A stretch of 64,000 bases of DNA from a virus. The stretch lies in the IMG/VR virus record IMGVR_UViG_3300009430_000001, positions 1 to 64,000 of that record, one strand, 5' to 3'. The notes beneath the pieces were generated by a model. It saw only the letters and a program-made list of their open reading frames with translations. It was not told the DNA's origin and made no database searches. A program made the position numbers and the translations under genes. Every line of letters starts with the position of its first letter. The first letter of the stretch is position 1. Below are positions 9,123 through 16,313 of the stretch, piece by piece.

Positions 9123-9499
9123 ATCGCAAGGCCGGGTTGGTGCTGGCATTCCTGCTGGCATTGATGGCTTCATTGATGGTGGGCAGCCTTGGCGTGCTGG
9201 TCTGGCGCGCAAAGGAATGCAGTGACTACGAGCAGGCGCTGCTGAAGCGACTGGAGAGCGTCCCCGCCGGAAGCCTGCGCGCACGGGAGATCCGGCAGGA
9301 GATTCAGCAGAGCTTCAGCGGATCGCTGCGTGATTGCAGCGCCGTGGAGCGCAACTTCGGTGAGAATGTGGACAAATTCCTCGCAGTTGTGCTCAGCCTG
9401 CTCACTGGAGCCGGCATCTCCGCTGCAGCCGCCAAGCCATGGGAGGCCAGCACCGCGGATCGACTCATGGACAACGCTGATTCCAATCGCATCGACTGA
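9119..9499 (+). CDS. Holin/antiholin-like two-TM protein
   Basis: The start is GTG in a GTGA overlap with the upstream stop. The 126-residue protein has an N-terminal membrane segment (residues 6-28), a charged helical region with two cysteines (residues ~32-80), and a second hydrophobic segment (~87-105). It is a longer relative of the preceding protein. The extended extramembrane region could equally suit an inner-membrane spanin. The lysozyme gene begins 3 nt after the stop. Confidence 0.55.
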   Translation: MNRKAGLVLAFLLALMASLMVGSLGVLVWRAKECSDYEQALLKRLESVPAGSLRAREIRQEIQQSFSGSLRDCSAVERNFGENVDKFLAVVLSLLTGAGISAAAAKPWEASTADRLMDNADSNRID

Positions 9500-9501
9500 G
9501 C

Positions 9502-9912
9502 ATGGACAAGCACAAGCTGATCGAAGAACTGAAGCGCGACGAAGGGTGCGTGTTGCATCCTTACAGAGACAGCATGGACATTCTCACGATCGGCGTCGGC
9601 CGCAATCTCGAGGCCCATGGCATCAGCATGCATGAAGCTGAGGTGATGCTCAGCAATGACATCGACAATCACTGGAAAGCGCTGCTCGAGGCGCTGCCGT
9701 GGGTGGAGCAGCTGAGCGAGGCACGGCAGCGTGCGATGCTCAACATGGCCTTCAACCTGGGCATCAGCGGTCTTCTGCAGTTCAAGCGCAGCCTGGCGGC
9801 ATTGCAGGCTGGCGATTATCCCCGTGCAGCGGACATGTTCCTCGACTCGCACTGGGCCATGCAGGTAGGCGATCGCGCCAAGCGTGTGTGCAAGATGATC
9901 CGCGAGGGTTGA
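9502..9912 (+). CDS. Endolysin, T4-type lysozyme (GH24)
   Basis: The 136-residue enzyme hydrolyses the MurNAc-GlcNAc bond of peptidoglycan. The glycoside hydrolase 24 triad is spaced exactly as in T4 lysozyme: Glu14 (RDEGC), Asp23 (YRDSM) and Thr29 (LTIGVGRNL). A conserved NMAFNLG motif follows in the middle. There is no signal peptide, so it needs a holin, consistent with the two genes just upstream. The length is that of a single-domain lysozyme without a wall-binding domain. Confidence 0.93.
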   Translation: MDKHKLIEELKRDEGCVLHPYRDSMDILTIGVGRNLEAHGISMHEAEVMLSNDIDNHWKALLEALPWVEQLSEARQRAMLNMAFNLGISGLLQFKRSLAALQAGDYPRAADMFLDSHWAMQVGDRAKRVCKMIREG

Positions 9913-9916
9913 ATCG

Positions 9917-9924
9917 TACCCTGG
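9917..9924 (+). promoter_or_regulatory. TACCCTGR start-proximal element
   Basis: TACCCTGG lies 27 nt before the ATG at 9944, just after the lysozyme stop. It would start a separate transcript for the downstream peptidase. Confidence 0.55.
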
Positions 9925-9943
9925 ACGGAGTCACAGCAGAAGC

Positions 9944-10141
9944 ATGCCATTGCGCCCTGATGAGCTCCGGATGGTGGAAGCCATCGCCACCCAGGCGGCC
10001 CAGGCGGCAGGCGCCGCTCAGCCAGCCCCCGCGCCTGCGCCGGCCCCGAGTGGATTCACCGGCACGGTGCATGTGGATGATGGCTCCGGCGCCATTCAGG
10101 CGCTCACCTTCGCGAACGGCCTCCTGAAGACGGTGGCCTGA
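9944..10141 (+). CDS. Small Ala/Pro-rich protein of the lysis region
   Basis: The 65-residue product has a helical N-terminus, an alternating Ala-Pro linker (residues ~25-35) and a short C-terminal beta-like segment (TGTVHVDDGSGAIQALTFAN). The TACCCTGG element 27 nt upstream supports the start, and the next gene begins 2 nt after the stop. The function is unknown. The AP linker suggests a tether or small virion protein. Confidence 0.6.
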   Translation: MPLRPDELRMVEAIATQAAQAAGAAQPAPAPAPAPSGFTGTVHVDDGSGAIQALTFANGLLKTVA

Positions 10142-10143
10142 TC

Positions 10144-10842
10144 ATGGCATTGCTGACCCCGCAGCACTTCCAGAAGATCTTCGAGTGCTATCGCGGTGAA
10201 CCCCAGCAGGTGAGTGCTGTGTGGCAGCTTTATGCAAAGCTCGGCAAGATCTCACCGCTGTTGCTGGATGATGGAGCTGAATGGTTCCAGAAGTTCAGGG
10301 AAGCACCGCCACATCCGAATCCCCTGCACACGCCGTATCAGAGCCAGCGGGATAACTATCGCGATGCAAACCGCACGTGCTTTTCAAGCAGCTGTGCGAT
10401 GCTGCTGATGACGCTGAAGCCTGGTGCCGTGCATTCCGATGATGACTACATCCGCACGGTGTTCAGCTATGGCGATACGACCGAAGGCGGAACACAGGTG
10501 AAGGCGTTGGCGCACTATGGCGTGCAGGCGAGTTTCATCACGCATGGCGACAAGGCGCTGATCAAGAGGCAGATCGATGCCGGCATCCCGGTGCCGTGCG
10601 GGTTTCTGCACCACGGCACCCCGCAGGCCCCCAGCGGCGGCGGACATTGGTGCTGCGTGATCGGGTATGACGAAAGTGGCGTGTTTGTCAACGATCCCTG
10701 GGGGGAGTGTGATCTGAGCTCCGGCACTTATCCAAGCGCGAATGGGTGCAAGTTGCACTACAGCGATGCGAACTGGACGAACACCCGCTGGATGGCAGAT
10801 GGCCCGGGGACGGGCTGGTGCATTGTTGCAACGCAGCCGTGA
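10144..10842 (+). CDS. C39-like cysteine peptidase
   Basis: This 232-residue protein looks like a papain-fold peptidase of the C39/C39_2 type. The probable catalytic residues are Cys79 (RTCFSSSCAM), His168 (GGGHWCCVIGYD) and Asp184 (VFVNDPWGE), in the order and spacing of that family. Such domains cut peptide bonds and in phages often act as cell-wall endopeptidases. Being next to the lysozyme suggests a second lytic activity or a virion peptidase. No signal peptide or wall-binding repeat was seen. Confidence 0.75.
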   Translation: MALLTPQHFQKIFECYRGEPQQVSAVWQLYAKLGKISPLLLDDGAEWFQKFREAPPHPNPLHTPYQSQRDNYRDANRTCFSSSCAMLLMTLKPGAVHSDDDYIRTVFSYGDTTEGGTQVKALAHYGVQASFITHGDKALIKRQIDAGIPVPCGFLHHGTPQAPSGGGHWCCVIGYDESGVFVNDPWGECDLSSGTYPSANGCKLHYSDANWTNTRWMADGPGTGWCIVATQP

Positions 10843-11312
10843 GCACGGAGACGATCTGGGAGGGGCCGGATGTTCCGCGGCCGCAGGTGCAGCTGTTCCA
10901 CCACCGCTTCGGGCCGGGCGGGATCGAGGAGACGCTCGAGGCCTGGATCCGCCGGGCGCCCCGGGCGATCCGGCCGCTGCTGCGGCTGCTGATTCCGCTG
11001 GCCAAGCGGCTGATCGTGTGGCTGCAACTGCACCGGACGATGCTGAGCGTCGATGCGCAGGCCGCGGCGATCGGCCGGCAGATCGAGGCACACGAGCGCA
11101 CCAAGCAGGTGGAGAGCGCAATCGCCAAGGCGAAGGAGCTCTACCCAGGCGCGCAGGTGGAGCGGGTGTCGATGCCGAAGATGGGTGCTGATGCGGTGGC
11201 GATCACGCACCCGCCACGGCCGGAGCATCCGGCGGAAATGGCGCTGGGGTTCTCCGAGATGCGGATTGCGGCTCCGTGGACGATCGAGCAGGAGCACGAG
11301 GCGCGTGGTTGA
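10839..11312 (+). CDS. Hypothetical protein, helical with amphipathic core
   Basis: The GTG at 10839 overlaps the upstream stop (GTGA) and is preferred to an in-frame ATG at 10746 that would lie deep in the peptidase gene. The 157-residue protein has a hydrophobic arginine-rich stretch (PRAIRPLLRLLIPLAKRLI) followed by a long helical region and a proline-rich C-terminus. It could be a membrane-associated lysis or tail accessory. No family was recognised. Confidence 0.6.
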   Translation: MSTETIWEGPDVPRPQVQLFHHRFGPGGIEETLEAWIRRAPRAIRPLLRLLIPLAKRLIVWLQLHRTMLSVDAQAAAIGRQIEAHERTKQVESAIAKAKELYPGAQVERVSMPKMGADAVAITHPPRPEHPAEMALGFSEMRIAAPWTIEQEHEARG

Positions 11313-11324
11313 GTGCCACAGTGC

Positions 11325-11519
11325 TCACGCAGGTTCAAACGGCTTGATCTCACCATAGACGACCCCCGGCTCCGGGGCGCCGAAGATCGTGGCGCCCCAG
11401 AATGTGACGATGCGCCGGGAAAAGATGTCCTGGTGGGGAGAGGGCTGGCTGTTGATCCACCAGATGTTGCCGAGGTGCCCGCCCCAGTCGAACACTTCAA
11501 GGAAGGCCTGGTGATTCAT
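11325..11519 (-). CDS. Small hypothetical protein, antisense to the late region
   Basis: The 64-residue product is aromatic-rich (FLEVFDWGGHLGNIWWINSQ). The ATG at 11519 is chosen over one at 11567 because a variant element, TACCCTC, lies 26 nt upstream on the same strand. It is the only minus-strand gene inside the first 15.6 kb. The function is unknown; the protein-like composition and the element support it. Confidence 0.5.
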   Translation of the reverse strand: MNHQAFLEVFDWGGHLGNIWWINSQPSPHQDIFSRRIVTFWGATIFGAPEPGVVYGEIKPFEPA

Positions 11520-11537
11520 GGCGGATGCGGTCTTCCC

Positions 11538-11545
11538 CGAGGGTA
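11538..11545 (-). promoter_or_regulatory. Variant TACCCTCG start-proximal element
   Basis: One mismatch to TACCCTGR, 26 nt before the minus-strand ATG at 11519. Confidence 0.35.
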
Positions 11546-11599
11546 GGCGGCCGATCATGGCCCGCACCCTGAGCCCAGTGATACCTCACCTCCCCGGCC

Positions 11600-12070
11600 A
11601 TGCCTCAGATTCAGTTCCTGCGGACGACGACTCCGACCAAGATCCCGGCGGGACTCGAGGCCGGTGAGATCGCCTTCAACCTGGCCAACGATTGGATGTT
11701 CGTTGGCGTTGGCGGCAATGACATCCTCGTCGACGATGCGCCCGTCACTGGCTATGGTGCCACGGCCACCATTCTGGGTGTGGCGAACGTCGCGGTGCCG
11801 GCGCAGCCGACCGGCAAGGGCTACGAGATCTATGAGCTGGGCTCCACTGGGGTGAAGAGCGGCACCACCGCTCCGACCGCTGCCGCGTCGAAACCCGGCC
11901 AGCTGTTCGTTGATACGACCACACCGGCCGCGCCGGTGCTCAAGGTGTTCGACGGCACCAGCTATGTGCCGGTGGTGAGTCCAGCGCGGGTGCTGTCGAT
12001 CGGGGACGATCTGGTCAATGCCGGCGCCGGGGGGCGAGCTTCACGGCCAAGGCGAATGCAGCGCTGGTGA
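11600..12070 (+). CDS. Tail-fibre protein, N-terminal half (frameshifted)
   Basis: The protein opens with a GEIAFNLANDWMFVGVGGND anchor related to the ones at 3801, 12867 and 14148. It continues with a PGQLFVDTTTPAAPVLKVFD repeat and is coding-like until about residue 142. The frame then breaks at a run of six G (12029-12034) and reads an Arg-rich tail to a stop at 12070. A -1 shift in the G run joins it to the next ORF (GAGG/GASFTAKANAALV). Together they would make a protein of ~400 residues. A CACCCTG variant element lies 35 nt upstream. Confidence 0.65.
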   Translation: MPQIQFLRTTTPTKIPAGLEAGEIAFNLANDWMFVGVGGNDILVDDAPVTGYGATATILGVANVAVPAQPTGKGYEIYELGSTGVKSGTTAPTAAASKPGQLFVDTTTPAAPVLKVFDGTSYVPVVSPARVLSIGDDLVNAGAGGRASRPRRMQRW

Positions 12071-12804
12071 CGGCGACTTCGATCACAGCGGCGGGTGACC
12101 TGAAACCCGGCAACACGCTGGTGGTCACCCCCGGCACCGGTAGCCCGTTTGCGAACGCACCACTGGGCGCGTACATCTGGGATGGCACCAACTGGCTGCC
12201 GCTGGGTGGCGGCACGTTGCCGGATGCCACCACGACTGCCAAGGGTGTGGTGAAGCTGGCGCTCGACACTGATGTGCTCGAGGCTGGCGCACCGGCGCAG
12301 ACGACGCCGGATCCGCTGGCGGTGGCGACCGCGGCGCAGCTGAAGGCCCTGGCCGGCGAGGTGGGCGCCCTGGCAACGGGCCATGCGCTGCTGGGCACCT
12401 ATGACGCCAGCACCAGTGGTATCGCGACCGCCAATGCCGAGGCTGCTCGCGGAAGTCGAGCCGGCTTCACCACTGCGGCGAAGATTTCCAGCGGCACCGG
12501 CGCCAAGCCCGGCGACTACTTCGTCGTCACCACGGCGGGCACACCGACCGGTGATGCGGCGGCGATCAATGTGGCACTCAAGGCCGGCGACCAGATCCTG
12601 TTCGATGGCCAGGAATGGCGCATCGTGGGGATCGGCACCGCCGGCGGCGGTGATCTGCTGCACGGGCTGGTGGACGTGAATGATTCGGCGGTGGCGACCG
12701 TGGCAGACATCAAGGGCCTGCTGGTGCGCGACAACGCGATTGCCGATGGCCTGCCGGGTGCCTACCGCCTGGTGAGCGTGCTCGACTGCGGCACGATTCC
12801 CTGA
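12067..12804 (+). CDS. Tail-fibre protein, C-terminal half (frameshifted)
   Basis: This 245-residue frame continues the fibre protein begun at 11600. Coding similarity extends upstream of the nominal GTG at 12067 to the G6 run. It contains a YIWDGTNWLPLGGGTLPDAT repeat and an ATTTAKGVVKLA segment also found at 12867-13304, typical of fibre shafts. It may be expressed by frameshifting, as a separate ORF, or be split by a mutation or assembly error. Confidence 0.6.
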   Translation: MTATSITAAGDLKPGNTLVVTPGTGSPFANAPLGAYIWDGTNWLPLGGGTLPDATTTAKGVVKLALDTDVLEAGAPAQTTPDPLAVATAAQLKALAGEVGALATGHALLGTYDASTSGIATANAEAARGSRAGFTTAAKISSGTGAKPGDYFVVTTAGTPTGDAAAINVALKAGDQILFDGQEWRIVGIGTAGGGDLLHGLVDVNDSAVATVADIKGLLVRDNAIADGLPGAYRLVSVLDCGTIP

Positions 12805-12823
12805 ACGCTGCTTGCCCTACATG

Positions 12824-12845
12824 GCCCCCTGGATAGGGGGCTTCT
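12824..12845 (+). terminator. Hairpin between fibre genes
   Basis: GCCCCC-TGGATA-GGGGGC followed by TTCTC, between the stop at 12804 and the ATG at 12867. It is weakly terminator-like and similar in layout to the minus-strand leader hairpins. Confidence 0.5.
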
Positions 12846-12866
12846 CTGTATTCCTGCATAGGAGCC

Positions 12867-13304
12867 ATGTCCTTTTCGATCAAGCACAAGAACACGTCGG
12901 TGCCGGGCAAGGTCCCGCAGCCGGCGGACATCGAGCGCGGCGAGATCGCGGTCAACCTGGCGGACAAGAAGCTGTTCACCAAGGATGTCAACGATACGAT
13001 CGTCGAGCTGGGCGGGGGCGGCATCACGATCGCAGACACGGCGCCGGTCGGGGCAAAGGCGGGTGACCTGTGGTTCGACAGCGCCAATCTGCGGATGATG
13101 ATCCGCTATGACGATGGCTCGACGCAGCAGTGGGTGGTCACCAGCGGCACTCCTTCCGGTGGCGGGACAGTGCCTGATGCCACGACGACGGTCAAAGGCA
13201 TTGTGCAGCTGGCCGATCAGGCGGCCTGGACGGCGGGCACTGCCGGGCGCGTTGTTGATGCGCCGACTCTCAAGACTCTCATTCTCAGCGCAGGTACTTG
13301 GTGA
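12867..13304 (+). CDS. Tail-fibre protein with GEIAVNLADKKLFTKD anchor
   Basis: Residues ~25-45 carry GEIAVNLADKKLFTKD, nearly identical in protein and DNA to the protein at 14148. The rest is a GDLWFDSANLRMMIRYDDGS repeat, a DATTTVKGIVQLA shaft segment and a short C-terminus. A TAGGAG ribosome-binding site precedes the ATG. The 145-residue product is probably a fibre subunit sharing an assembly anchor with its paralogue. Its stop overlaps the next start. Confidence 0.7.
   Translation: MSFSIKHKNTSVPGKVPQPADIERGEIAVNLADKKLFTKDVNDTIVELGGGGITIADTAPVGAKAGDLWFDSANLRMMIRYDDGSTQQWVVTSGTPSGGGTVPDATTTVKGIVQLADQAAWTAGTAGRVVDAPTLKTLILSAGTW
12924..13012 (+). repeat. Direct DNA repeat, copy 1 (fibre anchor)
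   Basis: About 89 nt coding for the GEIAVNLADKKLFTKD anchor, matched at 14202-14290 with roughly six mismatches counted by eye. It could serve as a recombination site for exchanging fibre tips. Confidence 0.75.
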
Positions 13305-13669
13305 TGGCAGTCGATTTTCCGGCAACGACGGGTCAACCAACCGATGGCAGCTTCAAGTTCACCGATCCCAATGGCCAGGAGTGGTCGTGGGATGGTACGG
13401 GATGGTCACCGGTGGCACCTGCGGCAGCGGCAGGACCACGCGTGTTTCAGCAGCCCACGGCACCAGCAAGCCCGCAGGCGGGGGATGTGTGGGTGGATAC
13501 TTCAGATCCAAATCACGTCGATCGCGTTTTGAATGACGTATATATGTTTGGACAGAAAAGCAAGGGATACTTGAAAATGAATGGCGGCACCAACGCCGCG
13601 CCTACGGCCGCTTCAAGCGCCGCTGTGGCTGACCTAAGGTCTCGCGGCTGGACTATCACCACCAACTGA
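13304..13669 (+). CDS. Tail protein, DFP-TTGQPTDGSF family with RGWTIT tip
   Basis: The ATG overlaps the upstream stop. The N-terminus (DFPATTGQPTDGSF) is paralogous to 3063-3377. The middle is a GDVWVDTSDPNH repeat. The C-terminus (NGGTNAAPTAASSAAVADLRSRGWTITTN) matches the end of the 14148 protein. The 121-residue product thus combines modules used elsewhere in the cluster. The A/T content rises towards the 3' end, as if the tip had been swapped in. Confidence 0.65.
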   Translation: MAVDFPATTGQPTDGSFKFTDPNGQEWSWDGTGWSPVAPAAAAGPRVFQQPTAPASPQAGDVWVDTSDPNHVDRVLNDVYMFGQKSKGYLKMNGGTNAAPTAASSAAVADLRSRGWTITTN

Positions 13670-13680
13670 TTCTCATCGTC

Positions 13681-14094
13681 ATGGCCTCCCCCATCACCTT
13701 CGCTTCCAACAAGTCCGTCATCTGCCACGGTGCCGGCGCCGTGCATCTGGTGGACTACGAGCCCGGCACCAAGATCTGGACCGGGCAGCCCAATACCGAG
13801 GACTTCGATGATCCGATCGAGGCCATCAAGCGCGCCTGTGAGCTGGGCCTGAGCCCTGGCGAGACCACGACCTTCTGGCCCGAGGGCAAGTTCTACGACC
13901 CTGCGGGCAAGCGGTTCGTCGATGCACCGGCCGATGTGCCGATCTGGGAGCCTGATGGCGACTACCCGCAGGATGCGGTGGTGCGCCACCAGGGCCAGAC
14001 CTGGCTGCACATCTCAGGCAAGCAGGGCGCACCGGATGAGGTGTATGACATCGATGCCGGGACGGGAGACTGGATCCCGGTGACGCTGCCTTGA
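13681..14094 (+). CDS. Small tail protein, possible carbohydrate-binding fold
   Basis: The 137-residue product has a C-terminal half reading YPQDAVVRHQGQTWLHIS, P-E, then WIPV. That order (a Y-x-G/D-x-V-V-x-x-x-G-x-x-W core and a closing tryptophan) resembles carbohydrate-binding modules of the CBM5/12 type. The N-terminal half is acidic and unrecognised. It sits between two fibre genes, so a role in glycan recognition is inferred. Confidence 0.6.
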   Translation: MASPITFASNKSVICHGAGAVHLVDYEPGTKIWTGQPNTEDFDDPIEAIKRACELGLSPGETTTFWPEGKFYDPAGKRFVDAPADVPIWEPDGDYPQDAVVRHQGQTWLHISGKQGAPDEVYDIDAGTGDWIPVTLP

Positions 14095-14102
14095 GCTTCA
14101 AC

Positions 14103-14122
14103 GGCCGTCTGCATAGGCGGCC
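14103..14122 (+). terminator. Hairpin upstream of BspA-like fibre gene
   Basis: GGCCG-TCTGCATAGG-CGGCC then TCATTCC, 26 nt before the ATG at 14148. The leader resembles the one before 12867 (TTCC...TGCATAG...CATG), so the duplication may include the leader. Confidence 0.4.
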
Positions 14123-14147
14123 TCATTCCATTGCTGCATAGCACATC

Positions 14148-15614
14148 ATGACCAAGTACGTTCACAAGCATTCGAGCACTGCCGGAAGCAAGCCCACGGC
14201 TGCGGACCTGGAGCGCGGCGAGATCGCGGTCAACCTGGCGGACAAGAAGCTGTTCACCAAGGATGCCAGCGATGCGATCGTCGAGCTTGGTAGTGAAGAT
14301 TCTGTAATTATTGCGGCTTCCGCGCCACCAATTACGCGTGCGGGTCAGCTTTGGCTAAATAATGCTCAGCCAAGCGGCCCGGCGTTGATGGTAGCTCGGC
14401 TGGAGCCCGTGGCTCCCATGCCAACTACTATTTATGTTCCACCAGCCAATATGTATTTTAGCAGTGGAACACTTTATTCCGATGCCAGTGGTGCTTATCG
14501 GGCTCTAACTGGCGGCTCTCACGGTGGCGCAAGCCTCGCTGCGATTGCGGCAGCAAACCCAGGAACATTCGCGGTTGAGCCTGCTTACGATCCGAATCCT
14601 CCGTCGGTTTTGCGCTGGGTGGATGTCTTCGAGAACTTCGTTATTGACGATCACCATGCGCTTGCTCTTGAGGTTTACCCAGATGCCACGCAGACCCCTA
14701 ATTTCAATGCAACCATTAAAGACAAGAATGGGGCTGGGGCAGACCTATTTGTGGACTATGGCGATGGCCACATTGAGCTATTTAGCGTTCCAGGAGGGAA
14801 CAGAGGTATAGACACTAGCCATCAATACGCCAATTCCGCGGCCAAGCAAACTATCAAGCTATACACAAAAGCCAATCTTGAAGTGGTTGTTCCTGTCGGA
14901 TTACTGGCCAAACTAGGGCCGCAAGGGAAAAATTTTCCGAATTTGACTGACTTTGGCGCCAGTAAATACTACGATCCAGCCACTCCAAATCCAAACTGCA
15001 TAGACACTACAGTAAGTTTCTCTGGAATAGAAGATGGTAAAAACATGTTCGCAGGCTGTACATTTTCACAGGCTTCAGACAGATTGGGGACCCTTGAACC
15101 ACGCAATCTTTCGCTTGAGGGTTGCTTCTCCGGCTCGCTATTGACGCGTGACGCTAACATCCGCAGCCTTACCACGAGTATCAAGAATGCGTCATCAATG
15201 TACTATAATTGTGTTCATCTTGCGTCAGCCAGCCTGATATTGAACCCCACTGGGACATTAGTGGACATGATGTTTGCTGGTTGCTCGGCGCTGAGGTCAC
15301 TTCTAAATGCAAATGGACAGTTTTTGAGCGCTAAGTGGATGGTTCGCAACTGTTCGATGTTGACTAGCTTTAGCTTTAATGCTAACGCAAATACGCGATT
15401 CTGCAGGACATGGGAAGGCGCGTTTGATGGGTGTGCGTTAAGCCAGACTTCGGTTGACAACATCCTGGCAAAGCTTGATAAAGATAGCCTACAAGCTAAC
15501 AGCCATAACATTCTGCTCGGCGTGACGGGCGGAACCAATGCAACGCCGGGGGCAAATGGGCTCGCAGCTATAACTAGTCTCACTGCTCGCGGCTGGACCA
15601 TCACCCACAACTGA
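14148..15614 (+). CDS. Tail-fibre protein with BspA/DUF285-like C-terminal body
   Basis: The 488-residue protein has the GEIAVNLADKKLFTKD anchor at its N-terminus. A body follows with repeated NMFAGC, MMFAGCSAL and MVRNCSML segments, like the leucine-rich surface repeats of the BspA/DUF285 families. It ends LTARGWTITHN, as does 13304-13669. The body DNA (about 14300-15500) is visibly richer in A/T than its neighbours, which suggests a recently acquired receptor-binding region. The stop overlaps that of the convergent minus gene. Confidence 0.75.
   Translation: MTKYVHKHSSTAGSKPTAADLERGEIAVNLADKKLFTKDASDAIVELGSEDSVIIAASAPPITRAGQLWLNNAQPSGPALMVARLEPVAPMPTTIYVPPANMYFSSGTLYSDASGAYRALTGGSHGGASLAAIAAANPGTFAVEPAYDPNPPSVLRWVDVFENFVIDDHHALALEVYPDATQTPNFNATIKDKNGAGADLFVDYGDGHIELFSVPGGNRGIDTSHQYANSAAKQTIKLYTKANLEVVVPVGLLAKLGPQGKNFPNLTDFGASKYYDPATPNPNCIDTTVSFSGIEDGKNMFAGCTFSQASDRLGTLEPRNLSLEGCFSGSLLTRDANIRSLTTSIKNASSMYYNCVHLASASLILNPTGTLVDMMFAGCSALRSLLNANGQFLSAKWMVRNCSMLTSFSFNANANTRFCRTWEGAFDGCALSQTSVDNILAKLDKDSLQANSHNILLGVTGGTNATPGANGLAAITSLTARGWTITHN
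14202..14290 (+). repeat. Direct DNA repeat, copy 2 (fibre anchor)
   Basis: Second copy of the 89-nt anchor repeat found at 12924-13012. Confidence 0.75.
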
Positions 15615-15864
15615 CCTCTTCCCCCGCCTCGGCGGCGGCGTCAAGCAAACGTTGGCGGATGCGCTGGCGTTCGCGCCATGCTGTCCACTCTTTTGTGGGG
15701 CGGCCTTGTGGATGCGGCGCACTTGGCACCACTGCATCTGCGATGGCGCGAAGTTCGGCGGCGCACCCAATGCGCATCATTCCAGTCTTGACTACTTCAG
15801 GTATGTGATTAGCCTCGCAATAGGCTTCCGCCATCACTTCCCATAGTGGCTTTGGCTCAGCCAT
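15601..15864 (-). CDS. Small hypothetical protein of the 15.6-16.9 kb cassette
   Basis: The product is 87 residues from the ATG at 15864, which overlaps the upstream stop. The N-terminus is acidic and helical (MAEPKPLWEVMAEAYCEANH), with an AAELRAIADAV segment like the two distal genes of this cassette, then a basic C-terminus. It is the last gene of a five-gene minus operon. Function unknown. Confidence 0.6.
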   Translation of the reverse strand: MAEPKPLWEVMAEAYCEANHIPEVVKTGMMRIGCAAELRAIADAVVPSAPHPQGRPTKEWTAWRERQRIRQRLLDAAAEAGEEVSCG

Positions 15865-16084
15865 TGTTCGCATCCTCCGCCTGGGTTGCTCTCGGCGCTG
15901 CATTCCACGCCTCTGCTGCAAGAGCATCCAGCGCTTCAATGTCGCGTCCGTAGTTGCTGCGAAATTCGATCATCCATTCGCCGCAGCAGTCACCAGTGCA
16001 TTGCGCCCACTTCTCGTAGATGCTGTTGATGTTGAGGCGTGTCGGCACTTGTCCGCATGGGCAAGACTTGAGAGGTTCAGGCAT
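15857..16084 (-). CDS. Lar-like zinc-ribbon protein
   Basis: The 75-residue protein has KSCPCG near the N-terminus, a central CTGDCCGEW pair of cysteine motifs and a C-terminal EALDALAAEAWNAAPR. This layout (CPxCG, C-x(3)-CC, aspartate-rich middle, AWN-R end) matches small Lar-type restriction-alleviation proteins. Those proteins modulate host type I restriction in some phages, but many homologues are uncharacterised. It overlaps both neighbours by a few bases. Confidence 0.6.
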   Translation of the reverse strand: MPEPLKSCPCGQVPTRLNINSIYEKWAQCTGDCCGEWMIEFRSNYGRDIEALDALAAEAWNAAPRATQAEDANNG

Positions 16085-16313
16085 TGGTCTTCTCGAGGGT
16101 GCGACTAGGGCAACGAGCCCAGAAGCCATGACCGGCCGCATAGTCGATCAGCCCTCGGCGGCGCATGTCGCTCATGCAGCGGCGGATGCTATTGCGTGTG
16201 TAGTAGGAGCCGAGCGCATCAAGGATCGAGCGCATGTAGTGACCGAAGCCGGGGCGGAGGTGCTCCCAGATGGCGCGCTCCAGCGCTGTGCCGGTCCAGT
16301 CGTCGCGATTCAA
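16077..16313 (-). CDS. Small winged-helix-like DNA-binding protein
   Basis: The 78-residue protein has a helical region followed by TRNSIRRCMSDMRRRGLIDYAAGHGFW. This resembles the recognition helix and wing of winged-helix regulators (N-x-V/I-x-R-x-L-x-x-L-x-x-x-G-L). It may regulate the small-gene cassette it belongs to. The overlaps with both neighbours indicate one transcript. Confidence 0.5.
   Translation of the reverse strand: MNRDDWTGTALERAIWEHLRPGFGHYMRSILDALGSYYTRNSIRRCMSDMRRRGLIDYAAGHGFWARCPSRTLEKTNA

Noticed and set aside
11565-11571. CACCCTG before the fibre gene at 11600
   Set aside because: One mismatch and 35 nt from the start; kept only as a possible variant, not counted as a motif instance.
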